64,000 bases of DNA. It comes from Spirosoma fluviale (GTDB lineage: Bacteria; Bacteroidota; Bacteroidia; Cytophagales; Spirosomataceae). The notes under the pieces are model-generated. The model did not search any database, was not told the DNA's origin, and was given only the letters and a program-made list of their open reading frames with translations. The position numbers and the translations under genes were made by a program. Below, one piece after another: positions 26,112 to 35,040 of the stretch; position 1 is the stretch's first letter, and every line of letters begins with the position of its first letter. Location: positions 1,274,793 through 1,338,792 of the forward strand of contig NZ_OCNH01000002.1 of NCBI RefSeq assembly GCF_900230225.1, in the 5' to 3' direction.

Positions 26112-26244
26112 GCGTAGGCTACTAACTATGTTGGACGGGTATTAAAACGGAGACGAATGGCCTTTCAGAGGTTTGCCTGTTAAATGGGGCGTTTAATTGG
26201 ACGGCCTCTTTTAATCACTGTCAACTACTATCCGTAGCTTACGC
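26112..26244. repeat. MITE-like element, copy A (133 bp)
   Basis: The terminal inverted repeat is GCGTAGGCTAC (26112-26122) against GTAGCTTACGC (26234-26244), 10 of 11 matching. It shares CGTAGGCTACTAACT at the left and CAACTACTATCCGTAGC at the right with the copy at 33464-33665. The interior carries the AGACG...CTTTCA...TTTGCCTG core seen in copies 1 and 2. It has no coding capacity. Confidence 0.65.
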
Positions 26245-26393
26245 AATGTTCATTTGTTGCCTGGCTTGACGGGCAGCGACTGGCTGATGTGCCTATCTTT
26301 ATTGATATACATCAACGTTTGGCACCCAGGGCAACACTTACTTTTGAGCAGCCAAACCACATCGTTTTGGGAGACCAATCAGCCAGTCTACTT

Positions 26394-26753
26394 ATGGATG
26401 CCCAATTAATGAATACTCTCCAGCAAACCCATACGGCTGTCTGGAACGAAAAAGACCGGACAACGCGTGATGCCCTGATGCAGACGATCTACGCCGACGA
26501 CATAAGCATGTACGACAAGGATTTTATCCTTACCGGTACTGCCGCCGTTTCTGATTTTATTGATAAGCTATTCGTGGGTGATGCCAATTTCACGTTTACG
26601 GTAGCAAAACCCATGGAAAGTACGCAAAACGGAGCCCGGTTATACTGGGATATTCGTACCGGCCCCCAGCCGAATGTGTTAACCGGTATGGATTTTTTTG
26701 TGCTGGAAAATGGAAAAGTAGCGCATCTGTTTGTTTTTATGGATGCTCAATAA
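26394..26753 (+). CDS. SnoaL/NTF2-like protein
   Basis: From ATG 26394 the protein has 119 aa, typical of the SnoaL-like NTF2 fold: an N-terminal helix HTAVWNEKDRTTRDALMQTIYADDISMYD, AAVSDFIDKL, then strands ARLYWDIRTGP and GMDFFVLENGKVAHLFVFMD. Members include small isomerases, hydrolases and proteins of unknown role. A GTG at 26289 would add ~35 residues with no family match and begins just after the repeat element, so the internal ATG is preferred. A remnant of an NmrA-type gene follows. Confidence 0.75.
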   Translation: MDAQLMNTLQQTHTAVWNEKDRTTRDALMQTIYADDISMYDKDFILTGTAAVSDFIDKLFVGDANFTFTVAKPMESTQNGARLYWDIRTGPQPNVLTGMDFFVLENGKVAHLFVFMDAQ

Positions 26754-26772
26754 GGGCCTATAGCAGTCTAGG

Positions 26773-26916
26773 GAACAGGCGGGTGAAGAAACAGCCCGTA
26801 TGTTTACCTGGTTTGAAACCGTTGGCTACGCGGCCAATTTAACGGAGCAGGAAACAATGTTCTTCCCGCTCTACTCGGTTGATGCGTATTCGAGCCGACA
26901 TTGGGATAATAAATGA
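26773..26916 (+). pseudogene. C-terminal remnant of an NmrA-like NAD(P)-binding protein
   Basis: Open frame of 47 codons without a start, ending TGA 26914-26916. MFTWFETVGYAANL matches the typical end of NmrA/atypical SDR proteins (FxWFExVGYxAD). The rest of the gene is missing. The SnoaL-like protein directly upstream is often a neighbour of such reductases. Confidence 0.5.
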
Positions 26917-26925
26917 TCGGTAGGA

Positions 26926-27516
26926 CTATTTTTTTGTTGATTGATGGCGGATACGGCTAAGTGTTTCTTTGGTTATACCTAAGTAAGACGCTATCAGATG
27001 TTGAGGAAACCGTTGCAAAAATTCAGGATATAGTTTGGTCAATTCCTCATAGCGGTAATCAGCCGTGTAGTTTTTGGACATGTTCAGGCGTTTCTGAGCA
27101 GCCATATGCTGATTATCATCAAGCTTTATGCGCATTTCGGTGAAGGCAGTAATGGCGTTTACTCGTTCATAATACCCATTTGCCTTGGGTAGTAACAGCA
27201 ACTCGGTTTCTTCCCAGGCATCTATATTGTAAATAGAGGGTGTTTCTTTATGAAAGCTCTCGCGGTCAGACGTCCACCAGTTTTCGATGCATAAATTGAG
27301 TACATGCTCAAGTCCTTTCTCATCGACGGTGTATTGTCGGGTAGCTCCTTTCACAATAAAGGCGATGTATTTACAGACTTCGCCTTCCTGTAGCAAAAAT
27401 TGTCTTTTTCTTAATTTTTTAGGAATGAACGCTTCCTCAAGCAGGCTAAGATCTGCCTCGGAAAGGGGGCTGGATGACCGTTCTTGTATATAACTTACGA
27501 GCGAAGTGAGCATCAA
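26926..27516 (-). CDS. Crp/Fnr-family transcriptional regulator
   Basis: The 196-aa protein has a cNMP-binding-like domain (about residues 20-120: LLQEGEVCKYIAFIVKGATR, LEHVLNLCIENWW) and a C-terminal helix-turn-helix reduced to QHLIASYLGITKETLSRIRH. It is of the same subgroup as the regulator at 9500 and lacks canonical cAMP contacts. It is divergent from the 89-aa gene at 27613 and could regulate it or the truncated reductase nearby. Confidence 0.88.
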   Translation of the reverse strand: MMLTSLVSYIQERSSSPLSEADLSLLEEAFIPKKLRKRQFLLQEGEVCKYIAFIVKGATRQYTVDEKGLEHVLNLCIENWWTSDRESFHKETPSIYNIDAWEETELLLLPKANGYYERVNAITAFTEMRIKLDDNQHMAAQKRLNMSKNYTADYRYEELTKLYPEFLQRFPQHLIASYLGITKETLSRIRHQSTKK

Positions 27517-27612
27517 AAAGAGGACAGCTTGAAAGTCTAAGACAACGTTTCAAGCGTTAAAGATAATAACCGGCAAAATAGAGTTTGCAGTGATTTTTCA
27601 AGATCCTCAAGT

Positions 27613-27882
27613 ATGAAAACTTTTTATGTTGCTATTGACCTCCGCTCGTTTTTACTAGGCGCGTTTGCTCTGGGCGGCCTACTGACGCTAACCAACTTCA
27701 AGCCCGCCCACGACGGCCCGCCCCTTCTGGATATACGCCGGTTTCAGGTTGTGGCTAGCGATCGACAAACGATTATTCTGGACACTAAAACGGGACGATT
27801 CATTCTCGATCCATTTAGCACCACCAAACCCAAATGGGTGGTTGGCGATTTTGAGGAGCTACAAAAGCCGGGAGGTAAATAA
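27613..27882 (+). CDS. Hypothetical 89-aa protein with N-terminal hydrophobic segment (second copy)
   Basis: ATG 27613. It opens with a hydrophobic stretch (FLLGAFALGGLLTLT, residues ~13-27) that may be a signal anchor. A conserved domain follows (FQVVASDRQTIILDTKTGRFILDPF). It is the complete version of the protein cut at the left edge (2-205); the two agree over nearly the whole shared part. No family is recognised. Two copies ~27.7 kb apart in a window rich in remnants suggest a mobile or frequently duplicated gene. Confidence 0.7.
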   Translation: MKTFYVAIDLRSFLLGAFALGGLLTLTNFKPAHDGPPLLDIRRFQVVASDRQTIILDTKTGRFILDPFSTTKPKWVVGDFEELQKPGGK

Positions 27883-28099
27883 AATACCTACTCTTCTACG
27901 TCTGAACCCCGTCACGTTCTTGTAAAGAGTACCGTCACCCGATGAAAAGGTTGTTTAAATTCCGCCCGAGCAGGTTACCAACTTTAGCCGGAAACGACTG
28001 CGTTCAATAATCCTTATTTCCTGGTTTTTTTCAAAAACGAGAACCAGCCGCTGGAACAGCCTGAACTAGTATAAAAAAACACGTTTATCAACTGTTCTT

Positions 28100-28132
28100 T
28101 TTGTAATTTTGATAGTATTACTACTATATTTG
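28100..28132 (+). promoter_or_regulatory. Bacteroidota-type promoter
   Basis: A -33 element TTTG (28100-28103) and a -7 element TATATTTG (28125-28132) are separated by 21 nt, the spacing expected for the Bacteroidota primary sigma factor. It lies upstream of the XRE-like remnant. Confidence 0.55.
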
Positions 28133-28213
28133 AGTGTTTTACTTTCTCAACCCTTCACTCAGGTAAGTTTTCCCTTTCCGTTCTCTGAATGCCGTATCCT
28201 AAGCGCCAACGAC

Positions 28214-28336
28214 ATGAAATTTGGATCCTTGATACGCAGGCAACGCGAGGCCCAACCCCTGCTTCAGGAACTTCGCCAGTATAAACTTCTAATGAGATCT
28301 GGAACACTGTTAACAGCGAACGAAAGAATTGCTTGA
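28214..28336 (+). pseudogene. Remnant of an XRE-type helix-turn-helix regulator
   Basis: MKFGSLIRRQREAQPL is the characteristic start of XRE controllers (FGxLIRxxREaxxLLLRqVA...). The frame then degrades (QYKLLMRSGTLLTANERIA) and stops at 28336. Another frame continues with KELLELNQQLRNER-like sequence, consistent with a frameshift. It was probably once transcribed from the promoter at 28100. Confidence 0.4.
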
Positions 28337-28449
28337 ACTAAATCAGCAACTCCGCAACGAACGCCCATAGTATCAGTCGGTTCAGCGAGGGGGATATTAC
28401 TTAATTGATTAAGTTTATTACTTTTCTGCTTGGCTATGACTTAAAATGC

Positions 28450-28474
28450 GCCCAATTTTAGTCGGTAATTGGGC
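28450..28474. terminator. Small hairpin
   Basis: Arms GCCCAATT (28450-28457) and AATTGGGC (28467-28474). There is no T-run. It may be an old terminator of the XRE remnant. Confidence 0.3.
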
Positions 28475-28714
28475 TTGAACGCCAGAACGTGAGTATGAGA
28501 TGATAAAAAGCTAGCGTTGTTAACCTATAGAGGTAACCGGTTGACGACCGTTGCTTTAAAGGAGACCAGTACAACCAGACCGTAGGGTGGGGGGCGGTAA
28601 ACCCCGGATTGCGGGTAGGGGCTAGTCGTACCCCTGATTTGAGACTCAGCGGGCGAATTTTCGGGAATGAGGCCCCACAAAGTGATTGACAACTTCGCTA
28701 TTCACAAGGTACGT

Positions 28715-31700
28715 ATGAAATGGACCTGCTTATGGGGGCTACTCCTCAACGGGCTGCTCCTACAGGGGTTGGTTGCCCAAACACCATCGGCTAGCCTCAC
28801 CGGTCACGTCATCGACGCCAGGACGGGTCAACCCCTGGCCTTTGCCAGCATCTACCTCAACAACAGTACTCGTGGCACGACCGCCGATGAGAACGGCCTG
28901 TATCGGCTGGCCAACCTGCCTCTGGGCACCCACCAACTGGTGGGCTCCGCGCTAGGCTATACAACCGCTCATCAGACGCTGAAGCTGGGTGAAGCCCGCC
29001 CTTACCAGATCGACCTGAAGCTAGAGCCCTCGGGCAAGGATCTGTCAGCCATCACCGTCACGGCCCGCCGGAGTGGCGCCTGGCAGCGGCAGTTTCGGAC
29101 CTTCAGCCGGGAGTTACTGGGCAACCGCCCCCCCGCCCGGCTTACCAGTATCACTAATCCCGGTGTGCTTCAATTTACCGAGCAGAACGGTCATTTACAG
29201 GCCGAGGCCAGCGAGCCCCTGCTGATCGATAACCTGGCCCTGGGCTACCGGCTGCACTACACGCTGCGGCACTTCGACCTTTACAGGGGCCGGATGGATT
29301 TTGCCGGTGACTGCCGCTTTGAAAACCTGACGCCCACCAGCGCCCGGCAGGGAGCCAGCTGGCAGGCCAATCGACTCAAAGCCTATCGCGGTTCGCTGCA
29401 TCATCTGCTGGCTAGTCTGCTTACGGGCACCCACGTCCAGGAGGGTTTCACCGTATACCGCAGTCCGCTGGTGACCGATGGCGGAAGCGGTGGTAACCAG
29501 GCCCTACCCCTGATCCGCCTGGCCGAGCGGGAGCCCATCGGAGCCCAACAGGCACTGGCCCTGTTCCGGCCCGGCGACCTGCCCTTCGAGCGCCGGTTGG
29601 TATCCACCCAGCCGCTGGAGGTCTACTATAACCGGATTTATGCCCGAAACTCGCCCTACCAGGACTCGCCCTACGCGTATTCGATGCTGCTGCTGCCCCG
29701 GCAAGGCTTCGAGTTGACGACCGACGGGTGGGTTACCCAGGGTCAGGGTCTGGATGCCCGGGGTTACCTGGGGCAGGACCGGCTGGCTACACTGTTGCCC
29801 GCCGACTGGGTTCCAGCGGACCGCCGGGCTGTAACCCCGACTGAAATACTGGCGGGGCGAACCCTGCGCCCCGATGGGCGGCTCGACTCGCTCCAGAGTA
29901 GGCAGCAGCGGCAGTTGAGCCGCATGCCTCCGTTGATATTTATTCATACCGACAAGGCCCTCTACAGCACGGGCGATCCTGTCTGGTTCAGCGCCTACGT
30001 GCTTGATCCCACCCGCCAGTTGCCCCTAACGGCTTCCGGCGGGCCAAGCTTGCAGGTAGAGCTTGTCGATCCGCTCGGTCGGCCCGTCGATCATCAATGG
30101 TTACCCCTCGCCGAAGGTCGGGCCGGGGGACGCTTTCAGTTATCTGATTCCCTCACCAGCGGGAACTACCGCCTGCGGGCCTACACCGACACCGATCCCC
30201 TGTCCAGTGGCCCCGGCTTTGAGCGTATATTGACGGTGTATAACAGTCGGCTTCCCCACACCAATGGTTCGGCGGTCGCGCCAGTGGTGAACCCAATGAC
30301 CACCGATTCGCTGGATGTGCAGTTCCTGCCCGAAGGGGGGCGCTGGCTGGTGGGCGTAGCCGGGCGGCTGGGGGTGAAGGTTGTGCAACCTAACGGGCGG
30401 GGCCGGGCCGTGGAGGGATACATCGTCGATGAGGATGGACAGAAAGTGGGCTCATTTACCACCAACGCCCTGGGCATGGGGCAGGTCACCTTGACGCCAG
30501 TGATGGGCAAACGCTACACCGCGCTCGTTGCTACCCACCCTGGCGGCCGGGAACAGGCGATTATCTTACCCGCAGCCGAGCCTGAAGGCTGGGCGTTGGG
30601 GGCGGATGCGCTCTCCGACAGTGCCCGGTTACTGGTCAGGGTGCGGGCAACGGGACGCTACCAGAACCAGCCGGTCTATATCACGCTGCAAAACCAGGGG
30701 CAATTGGTTTACAGCCAGGCCTGGCAACTAAGCCGGGGCGAAGCCCGGTTTGGTTTACCCACCGGTAACCTCCGGCCGGGCGTGTTTCGGCTGACGCTGT
30801 GGGATAGCACCGGCCGGGCCCGGGCCGAGCGGCTGGTGTTCGTGCCCGAGCGAACCGGGGCCGTTCAGATGCGGGTGCTGATGGGCCAGGTCCGCTACGC
30901 CCCCCGTGAACCGGTGGCCATCAGTCTGCAGTTTCGTGATCCCGAAAACTACCCCGTAGTAGCTACCTGGTCGGCGGCCGTGACGGACGCCGATCAACTG
31001 CCCGCCGATACGAGCGGGGCTGACCTGCGCACGTGGCTACTGCTAACAGCAGGATTATGGGGCCCGATTGAGTCCCCGGCCCACTACCTGGTGCCCGAGC
31101 ACGCGGGTGATCTGGACAACCTGCTGCTTACCCAGGGCTGGCGTCGGCTACCGGCGGTGGATCCGGTTGACACAACGGGTGGGTGGCAGTTGAGCGGGCG
31201 GGTATGGAATAGCCGGGGTAGGCCCCTGAAGAACGAAGTGGTGAGTCTGTCGCTGGAATACCAGGGCGTGAAACTGGTACGTCGGTTAACGACCGATGCA
31301 CAGGGTGCTTTCCGAATCACGGGGCTGCTGCTTGCCGACACCGTACAGGTGCGGGCGGCCACGCCCAACACAACCGGATCGGTCATCCGCTTCGATCCAC
31401 CCGGAAAACCCTTTGCCGCTCCGAAGCTACCCTCTCCCGATTGGTCAGCACTGGCTCGCTGGACACAGGAAGCCGCTAGTCGGCAAGCCGAGTGGCCGGC
31501 TCTGTACCGGGATTCGACGGCCCGCCAACTGGCGGAGGTGATGGTGCGGGCAGCCAGGCTCCAAGTGAGCGAACGCCCCCCTGATGTTGTGCGAGCCAGC
31601 CTGCATGGAGAGGCCGATAACACCCTGGTCGTTGAAGGGAACAGCTCGGCCTTATCGGCCCCGAACATGGGTGAGCTCTTGAAAAGGGTACCGGGCATCT

Positions 31701-32182
31701 ATCAACTGAAACGAGGGCCTGTCAATGGCGACCCAACCCCTCTTTATATACTGGATGGGGTCTACACGGACGCGGCAACGGTAGCAGAGCTTGACCCTCG
31801 TCAGGTCAGTCGGATCGAACTACTGAAAAATGTGGGCACGGCGGCCATCTACGGAGCGCGGAGTGCCAATGGCGTGATTGCTATTTATACCCTCAAGGGG
31901 AGAAACGAAGTGGAGAAATCAACCGGACCGGTTACCCTGGTCAGGGGGCTGGCTCCACCCAGACAGTATTATACCCCCCGTTACGAACTGCCCGAGCAAG
32001 CCGCCCACATCGACCGGCGCGACGTATTATTCTGGCAGCCGCTGGGGCAAAGTGACCAAGACGGGCAGGCCCGGTTAAATTTTCCCCTCAGTGATCAGGC
32101 ACGGCGGCTCCGGCTTGTTGTGCAAGGCTTAACCAGCGAAGGCGTACCGATTAATTATACGTTCGAGCTGCCCCTGCGGTAA
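28715..32182 (+). CDS. Barrel-less TonB-plug protein with carboxypeptidase-regulatory and macroglobulin-like domains
   Basis: From ATG 28715 the protein has 1155 aa; the in-frame ATG at 28667 precedes a polar leader, while the chosen start gives a proper signal peptide (WGLLLNGLLLQGLVAQ). An N-terminal CarboxypepD_reg-like domain (about residues 25-110: TGHVIDARTGQPLAFASIYL, YRLANLPLGTH) is followed by a ~300-aa Bacteroidota-specific region. A macroglobulin MG2-like segment begins FIHTDKALYSTGDPVWFSAYV near residue 409. The C-terminal part has a TonB plug (MGELLKRVPGIYQL, PLYILDGVYTD, ISRIELLKNVGTAAIYGA-type block) and no beta-barrel. It is probably anchored at or inside the outer membrane. 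A shorter relative follows directly (32227). The partner or substrate is unknown. Confidence 0.8.
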   Translation: MKWTCLWGLLLNGLLLQGLVAQTPSASLTGHVIDARTGQPLAFASIYLNNSTRGTTADENGLYRLANLPLGTHQLVGSALGYTTAHQTLKLGEARPYQIDLKLEPSGKDLSAITVTARRSGAWQRQFRTFSRELLGNRPPARLTSITNPGVLQFTEQNGHLQAEASEPLLIDNLALGYRLHYTLRHFDLYRGRMDFAGDCRFENLTPTSARQGASWQANRLKAYRGSLHHLLASLLTGTHVQEGFTVYRSPLVTDGGSGGNQALPLIRLAEREPIGAQQALALFRPGDLPFERRLVSTQPLEVYYNRIYARNSPYQDSPYAYSMLLLPRQGFELTTDGWVTQGQGLDARGYLGQDRLATLLPADWVPADRRAVTPTEILAGRTLRPDGRLDSLQSRQQRQLSRMPPLIFIHTDKALYSTGDPVWFSAYVLDPTRQLPLTASGGPSLQVELVDPLGRPVDHQWLPLAEGRAGGRFQLSDSLTSGNYRLRAYTDTDPLSSGPGFERILTVYNSRLPHTNGSAVAPVVNPMTTDSLDVQFLPEGGRWLVGVAGRLGVKVVQPNGRGRAVEGYIVDEDGQKVGSFTTNALGMGQVTLTPVMGKRYTALVATHPGGREQAIILPAAEPEGWALGADALSDSARLLVRVRATGRYQNQPVYITLQNQGQLVYSQAWQLSRGEARFGLPTGNLRPGVFRLTLWDSTGRARAERLVFVPERTGAVQMRVLMGQVRYAPREPVAISLQFRDPENYPVVATWSAAVTDADQLPADTSGADLRTWLLLTAGLWGPIESPAHYLVPEHAGDLDNLLLTQGWRRLPAVDPVDTTGGWQLSGRVWNSRGRPLKNEVVSLSLEYQGVKLVRRLTTDAQGAFRITGLLLADTVQVRAATPNTTGSVIRFDPPGKPFAAPKLPSPDWSALARWTQEAASRQAEWPALYRDSTARQLAEVMVRAARLQVSERPPDVVRASLHGEADNTLVVEGNSSALSAPNMGELLKRVPGIYQLKRGPVNGDPTPLYILDGVYTDAATVAELDPRQVSRIELLKNVGTAAIYGARSANGVIAIYTLKGRNEVEKSTGPVTLVRGLAPPRQYYTPRYELPEQAAHIDRRDVLFWQPLGQSDQDGQARLNFPLSDQARRLRLVVQGLTSEGVPINYTFELPLR

Positions 32183-32226
32183 ACTTGATTCAGACCATAC
32201 GACCACCCCAAATCCTTTATCAACAT

Positions 32227-33411
32227 ATGGTTTTTAGAGCAATTTTGATCTGTTTCGCTACGTCGTTGGTGACTCATTTTAACTGGGCTCAAACGACGAT
32301 TCAAGGGCGAGTTCAGAATGGTAAAAATCAGGAAGCTTTACCCTTTGCCAACGTTTTTCTCTCTGGGACAACCAAGGGTACCGTGACGGATGAAAACGGC
32401 TCATTTACCCTGCCTGACGCACCCGTTGGTAAATTTGACTTGATTGTCTCGTACGTTGGGTTTACTACCCTCAAGACAACCATTCAAACACAGGATCAGA
32501 AGACATACCGATTTTTGCTTAAGCCACTTGATAATCAGTTGGACGCTGTTACCGTAAAAGCCCGTCGGCGGGGAAGTCCTGAACGGGCTAAGCAACTGGA
32601 ACTCTTCACTGCGTTCTTTATTGGAAGAAGCCAAAACGCCCGGCTATGCCGCTTGCTCAACCCCCAGGCGCTGTTATTTAATCAGGTCACCGATACACTC
32701 CATGCTACCGCTCAGGAACCTTTACTCATTGAAAACAAAGCCTTAGGCTACCGGATAAAATTTCAGTTAGACCATTTTTCGTATACCGAGGCATCTAATT
32801 TAATAGCGTATCAGGGTGATCCTGTTTTTGAGCCGCTAACACCCGGCGATGAGCAGGAAGCTAAACGTTGGCAGGCGAATCGCCGACGTGCTTACCTGGG
32901 ATCTCTCATGCATTTCGGACGAGCTCTCTATCGTCGTCAATTAGCTCAGGAAGGTTTCAGCGTTCAGCAAGTTGTTGAGCGAAAAAACAAGCGAGGGGAG
33001 GTAACGCTGGTTGGTTTACCGGCCGACACCGCCGTATCGGTCAACTCATTAACCAACCCGAAGCGGTTAGTATCGTTACCCATGGCGGCTTACAGGCACT
33101 TTTTAGACACGGTTCGGTCAACGGCCCTGCAGCCCGTGGTTACTTTTACGGACTTGATTCAAGTGATCTATACCAAAGAAAGGGAACCGTATGAGTACCA
33201 GCGAACGCAGCGTTCGTCGCCTTACACCAATAGTGACGCGTTTCAAAAGACCCTCATTCGGATGCTGGAGCCCAGTGTCACGGTGGAGGCAAGTGGGCAG
33301 TTTTGGCCTCCTCGTAGTATTCGTAGTCAGGGGTATTGGGCGTGGGAATTAATGGCGGATGATCTACCAGTTGATTACAACCCTGAAGAAAGTATTACCA
33401 CTATAAAGTAG
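32227..33411 (+). CDS. Carboxypeptidase-regulatory-like domain protein
   Basis: From ATG 32227 the protein has 394 aa with a signal peptide (AILICFATSLVTHFNWAQ). One N-terminal CarboxypepD_reg-like domain (GRVQNGKNQEALPFANVFL, GTVTDENGSFTLPDAPVGKF, SYVGFTTL) is followed by a ~290-aa region of the same type as residues ~110-360 of the upstream protein (EPLLIENKALGYRIKFQLDHF, KRWQANRRRAYLGSLMHF). It lies 44 nt downstream of that gene, so the two form an operon and are paralogous in their N-terminal halves. Likely exported to the periplasm or outer membrane; function unknown. Codon use is less GC-rich than in the upstream gene. Confidence 0.8.
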   Translation: MVFRAILICFATSLVTHFNWAQTTIQGRVQNGKNQEALPFANVFLSGTTKGTVTDENGSFTLPDAPVGKFDLIVSYVGFTTLKTTIQTQDQKTYRFLLKPLDNQLDAVTVKARRRGSPERAKQLELFTAFFIGRSQNARLCRLLNPQALLFNQVTDTLHATAQEPLLIENKALGYRIKFQLDHFSYTEASNLIAYQGDPVFEPLTPGDEQEAKRWQANRRRAYLGSLMHFGRALYRRQLAQEGFSVQQVVERKNKRGEVTLVGLPADTAVSVNSLTNPKRLVSLPMAAYRHFLDTVRSTALQPVVTFTDLIQVIYTKEREPYEYQRTQRSSPYTNSDAFQKTLIRMLEPSVTVEASGQFWPPRSIRSQGYWAWELMADDLPVDYNPEESITTIK

Positions 33412-33463
33412 GCCTATTTTGAGCTTTCAAATTTATCAGCAGGACAATCGTATCTTATGTAAA

Positions 33464-33665
33464 CGTAGGCTACTAACTGGACTGCGGTGGCGACTGGCAG
33501 ACGCGGGTCGGCGCACCGACCACTGGGCACTTGACAATTGTTAACAATAATCGTCTCACAAATCGCTTCTATGCGAGACGAACAAGCATTCATGTATATG
33601 CTGCTTATATGAGCTTGTTTTGAAGGCTTGTTTTGATAACTGTCAACTACTATCCGTAGCCTACG
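33464..33665. repeat. MITE-like element, copy B (202 bp)
   Basis: A perfect 10-bp terminal inverted repeat CGTAGGCTAC (33464-33473) / GTAGCCTACG (33656-33665). It shares end sequences with copy A (26112). The interior contains the core ATGCGAGACG...AAGCATTCATGTATATGC also seen at 16201 and 11459. It sits between two convergent genes and is non-coding. Confidence 0.65.
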
Positions 33666-33676
33666 GTCTGGGTGAT

Positions 33677-34525
33677 CTAGCTACTCGTGTTGATAACTTC
33701 GTACCGGGCGCGTACAAACATGAATATACCGTAGCAAAACAAGCCCAGCGCGACGGCGCCAAGCAGAAACGAGCCGTAACTGACTTTCTCCAGAAAGACA
33801 AAAGCACTGCTACTGCCTCCTGCTTCGCTGGCATTAGCCTCCAGGGCCGCTTTTATAAATAAGTATCCGATCAGCCCCCAGACGATTCCCCGCGCAATAT
33901 AACCAATCTTCCCGGACCGGATAATCATCTCCTTCAGTTCCGTTTTGATGGACGAGGTCTGGACATTTTTCAGGTATTTACCCGACAAAGCCCGGTAGAT
34001 CTGGTACAACCCGATGCCAATGATCGATACGCCAATCAGGCCGACGAGCCACTGGCCAAACGGTTTCTGTAGTATTTCCCGAACGACGGTCTGGCGCGAA
34101 CTATCCCCGCTCTGGCTACTCTGGCTTCCCATTACCATCCGGAAACAACCATAAGCCAGAGACCCATAGACCAACCCGCTGAAGCCATAAGCTAACCGAC
34201 GACCGATGCCTTTGGCGTCGGTCCCTTTGTGCTCATTATCGAGAAAAGCCTGCGTTAGCCGCCAGAGGGCGTAGCAGACCAGACCTGCGGCCACCAGTGC
34301 CAGCAAAATCTGGCCAAACGGTTGAGCCAGTATGAATCGAAAGACTCCCTGTTTAGTGACATTACGTTCCGAACTGCCGCCAATTTCAAAAGCAGCCATA
34401 AACGCTAATATACCAACCAGGCAGTAAACAACTCCTTTGGCCGCCAGGCCAAGCTTGGCAAAACGCTTTACCCATTGAGGCTGGGTAGAGGGTAGGTTGG
34501 AGGAGATGCTGGATAAATTTATCAT
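33677..34525 (-). CDS. DUF1206 family membrane protein
   Basis: The 282-aa integral membrane protein is built of three ~85-residue repeats, each with two helices. Repeat openings are visible as FAKLGLAAKGVVYCLVGILAF, GRRLAYGFSGLVYGSLAYG and SGKIGYIARGIVWGLIGYLF, and each second half has a G.ll...a.gl..YalyR motif. This is the DUF1206 signature, found in many bacteria with no assigned reaction. ATG 34525. The 3' end abuts the MITE-like copy B, but the frame closes normally. Confidence 0.85.
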   Translation of the reverse strand: MINLSSISSNLPSTQPQWVKRFAKLGLAAKGVVYCLVGILAFMAAFEIGGSSERNVTKQGVFRFILAQPFGQILLALVAAGLVCYALWRLTQAFLDNEHKGTDAKGIGRRLAYGFSGLVYGSLAYGCFRMVMGSQSSQSGDSSRQTVVREILQKPFGQWLVGLIGVSIIGIGLYQIYRALSGKYLKNVQTSSIKTELKEMIIRSGKIGYIARGIVWGLIGYLFIKAALEANASEAGGSSSAFVFLEKVSYGSFLLGAVALGLFCYGIFMFVRARYEVINTSS

Positions 34526-35040
34526 CTAAATCGGTTTGTGTAGGTTGCTTTCCGCATAATCGGTCTTCTGTAAAGAACAGAATCGATTTAGAATAGTAAA
34601 TGTTTTATGTTTCGCTACGGAACAAGCCGTTGATGGTAGAAGTACGGTATACGCAACTTAAAATAGGCATGAAGATACCTGAGTTAATTCCTGTTGTGCG
34701 CATTGAAGATTATCATACGCCATTACATGCCTGCAGACGGATATAGTTAAACGGCTACATCCCTAAATCCCGGCGGGCTTGCCTGATGTGAAATATTTTG
34801 CTTCGCGGGTGCATCTGTCGCCTAATTATCTGTCGGATGTGTTGAGTACCTATACCGGCAAAACCACCCAGGAATATAGTCACGTTAATTAATCCCGGCT
34901 ACGGATTGGTGCGAACAATGCTGAATGGATCGGCGTCTTCCGCTCGGTTAAGCTGAAATGCTGGTTTTGACTACAACAACCATAGATTCGATTACAGCGG
35001 GGTTCAGGTAGCTGCGGACCTTTGTAAAAAAATCAGAACT
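34526..35040. other. Intergenic region with AraC remnant
   Basis: It holds the promoter region of the minus-strand DUF1206 gene, the AraC remnant at 34669-34892, and a box resembling a -7 element (GACCTTTG, 35020-35027) just before the reductase gene at 35041. Confidence 0.45.
34669..34892 (+). pseudogene. Degraded AraC-family regulator
   Basis: An ATG at 34669 opens a short frame (MKIPELIPVVRIEDYHTPLH) that stops early. After a frame change, 34767-34892 reads LPDVKYFASRVHLSPNYLSD followed by STYTGKTTQEY, the typical first helix-turn-helix of AraC regulators, then stops (TAA 34890-34892) before the second one. Most of the gene is missing. It precedes an NmrA-type gene, a common AraC/reductase arrangement in Bacteroidota. 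Confidence 0.55.

Larger units (their letters stand above)
25646..26393. other. Intergenic region with terminator and MITE-like element
   Basis: It holds the hairpin at 25694 and the repeat element at 26112-26244, both listed separately. The remaining sequence (about 25745-26110) has no frame I can support. A GTG-started extension of the downstream gene (from 26289) is considered non-coding. Confidence 0.45.
27883..28714. other. Intergenic region with promoter, XRE remnant and hairpin
   Basis: It contains the promoter at 28100, the XRE-type remnant at 28214 and a hairpin at 28450, each listed separately. No intact gene is present. Confidence 0.5.
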
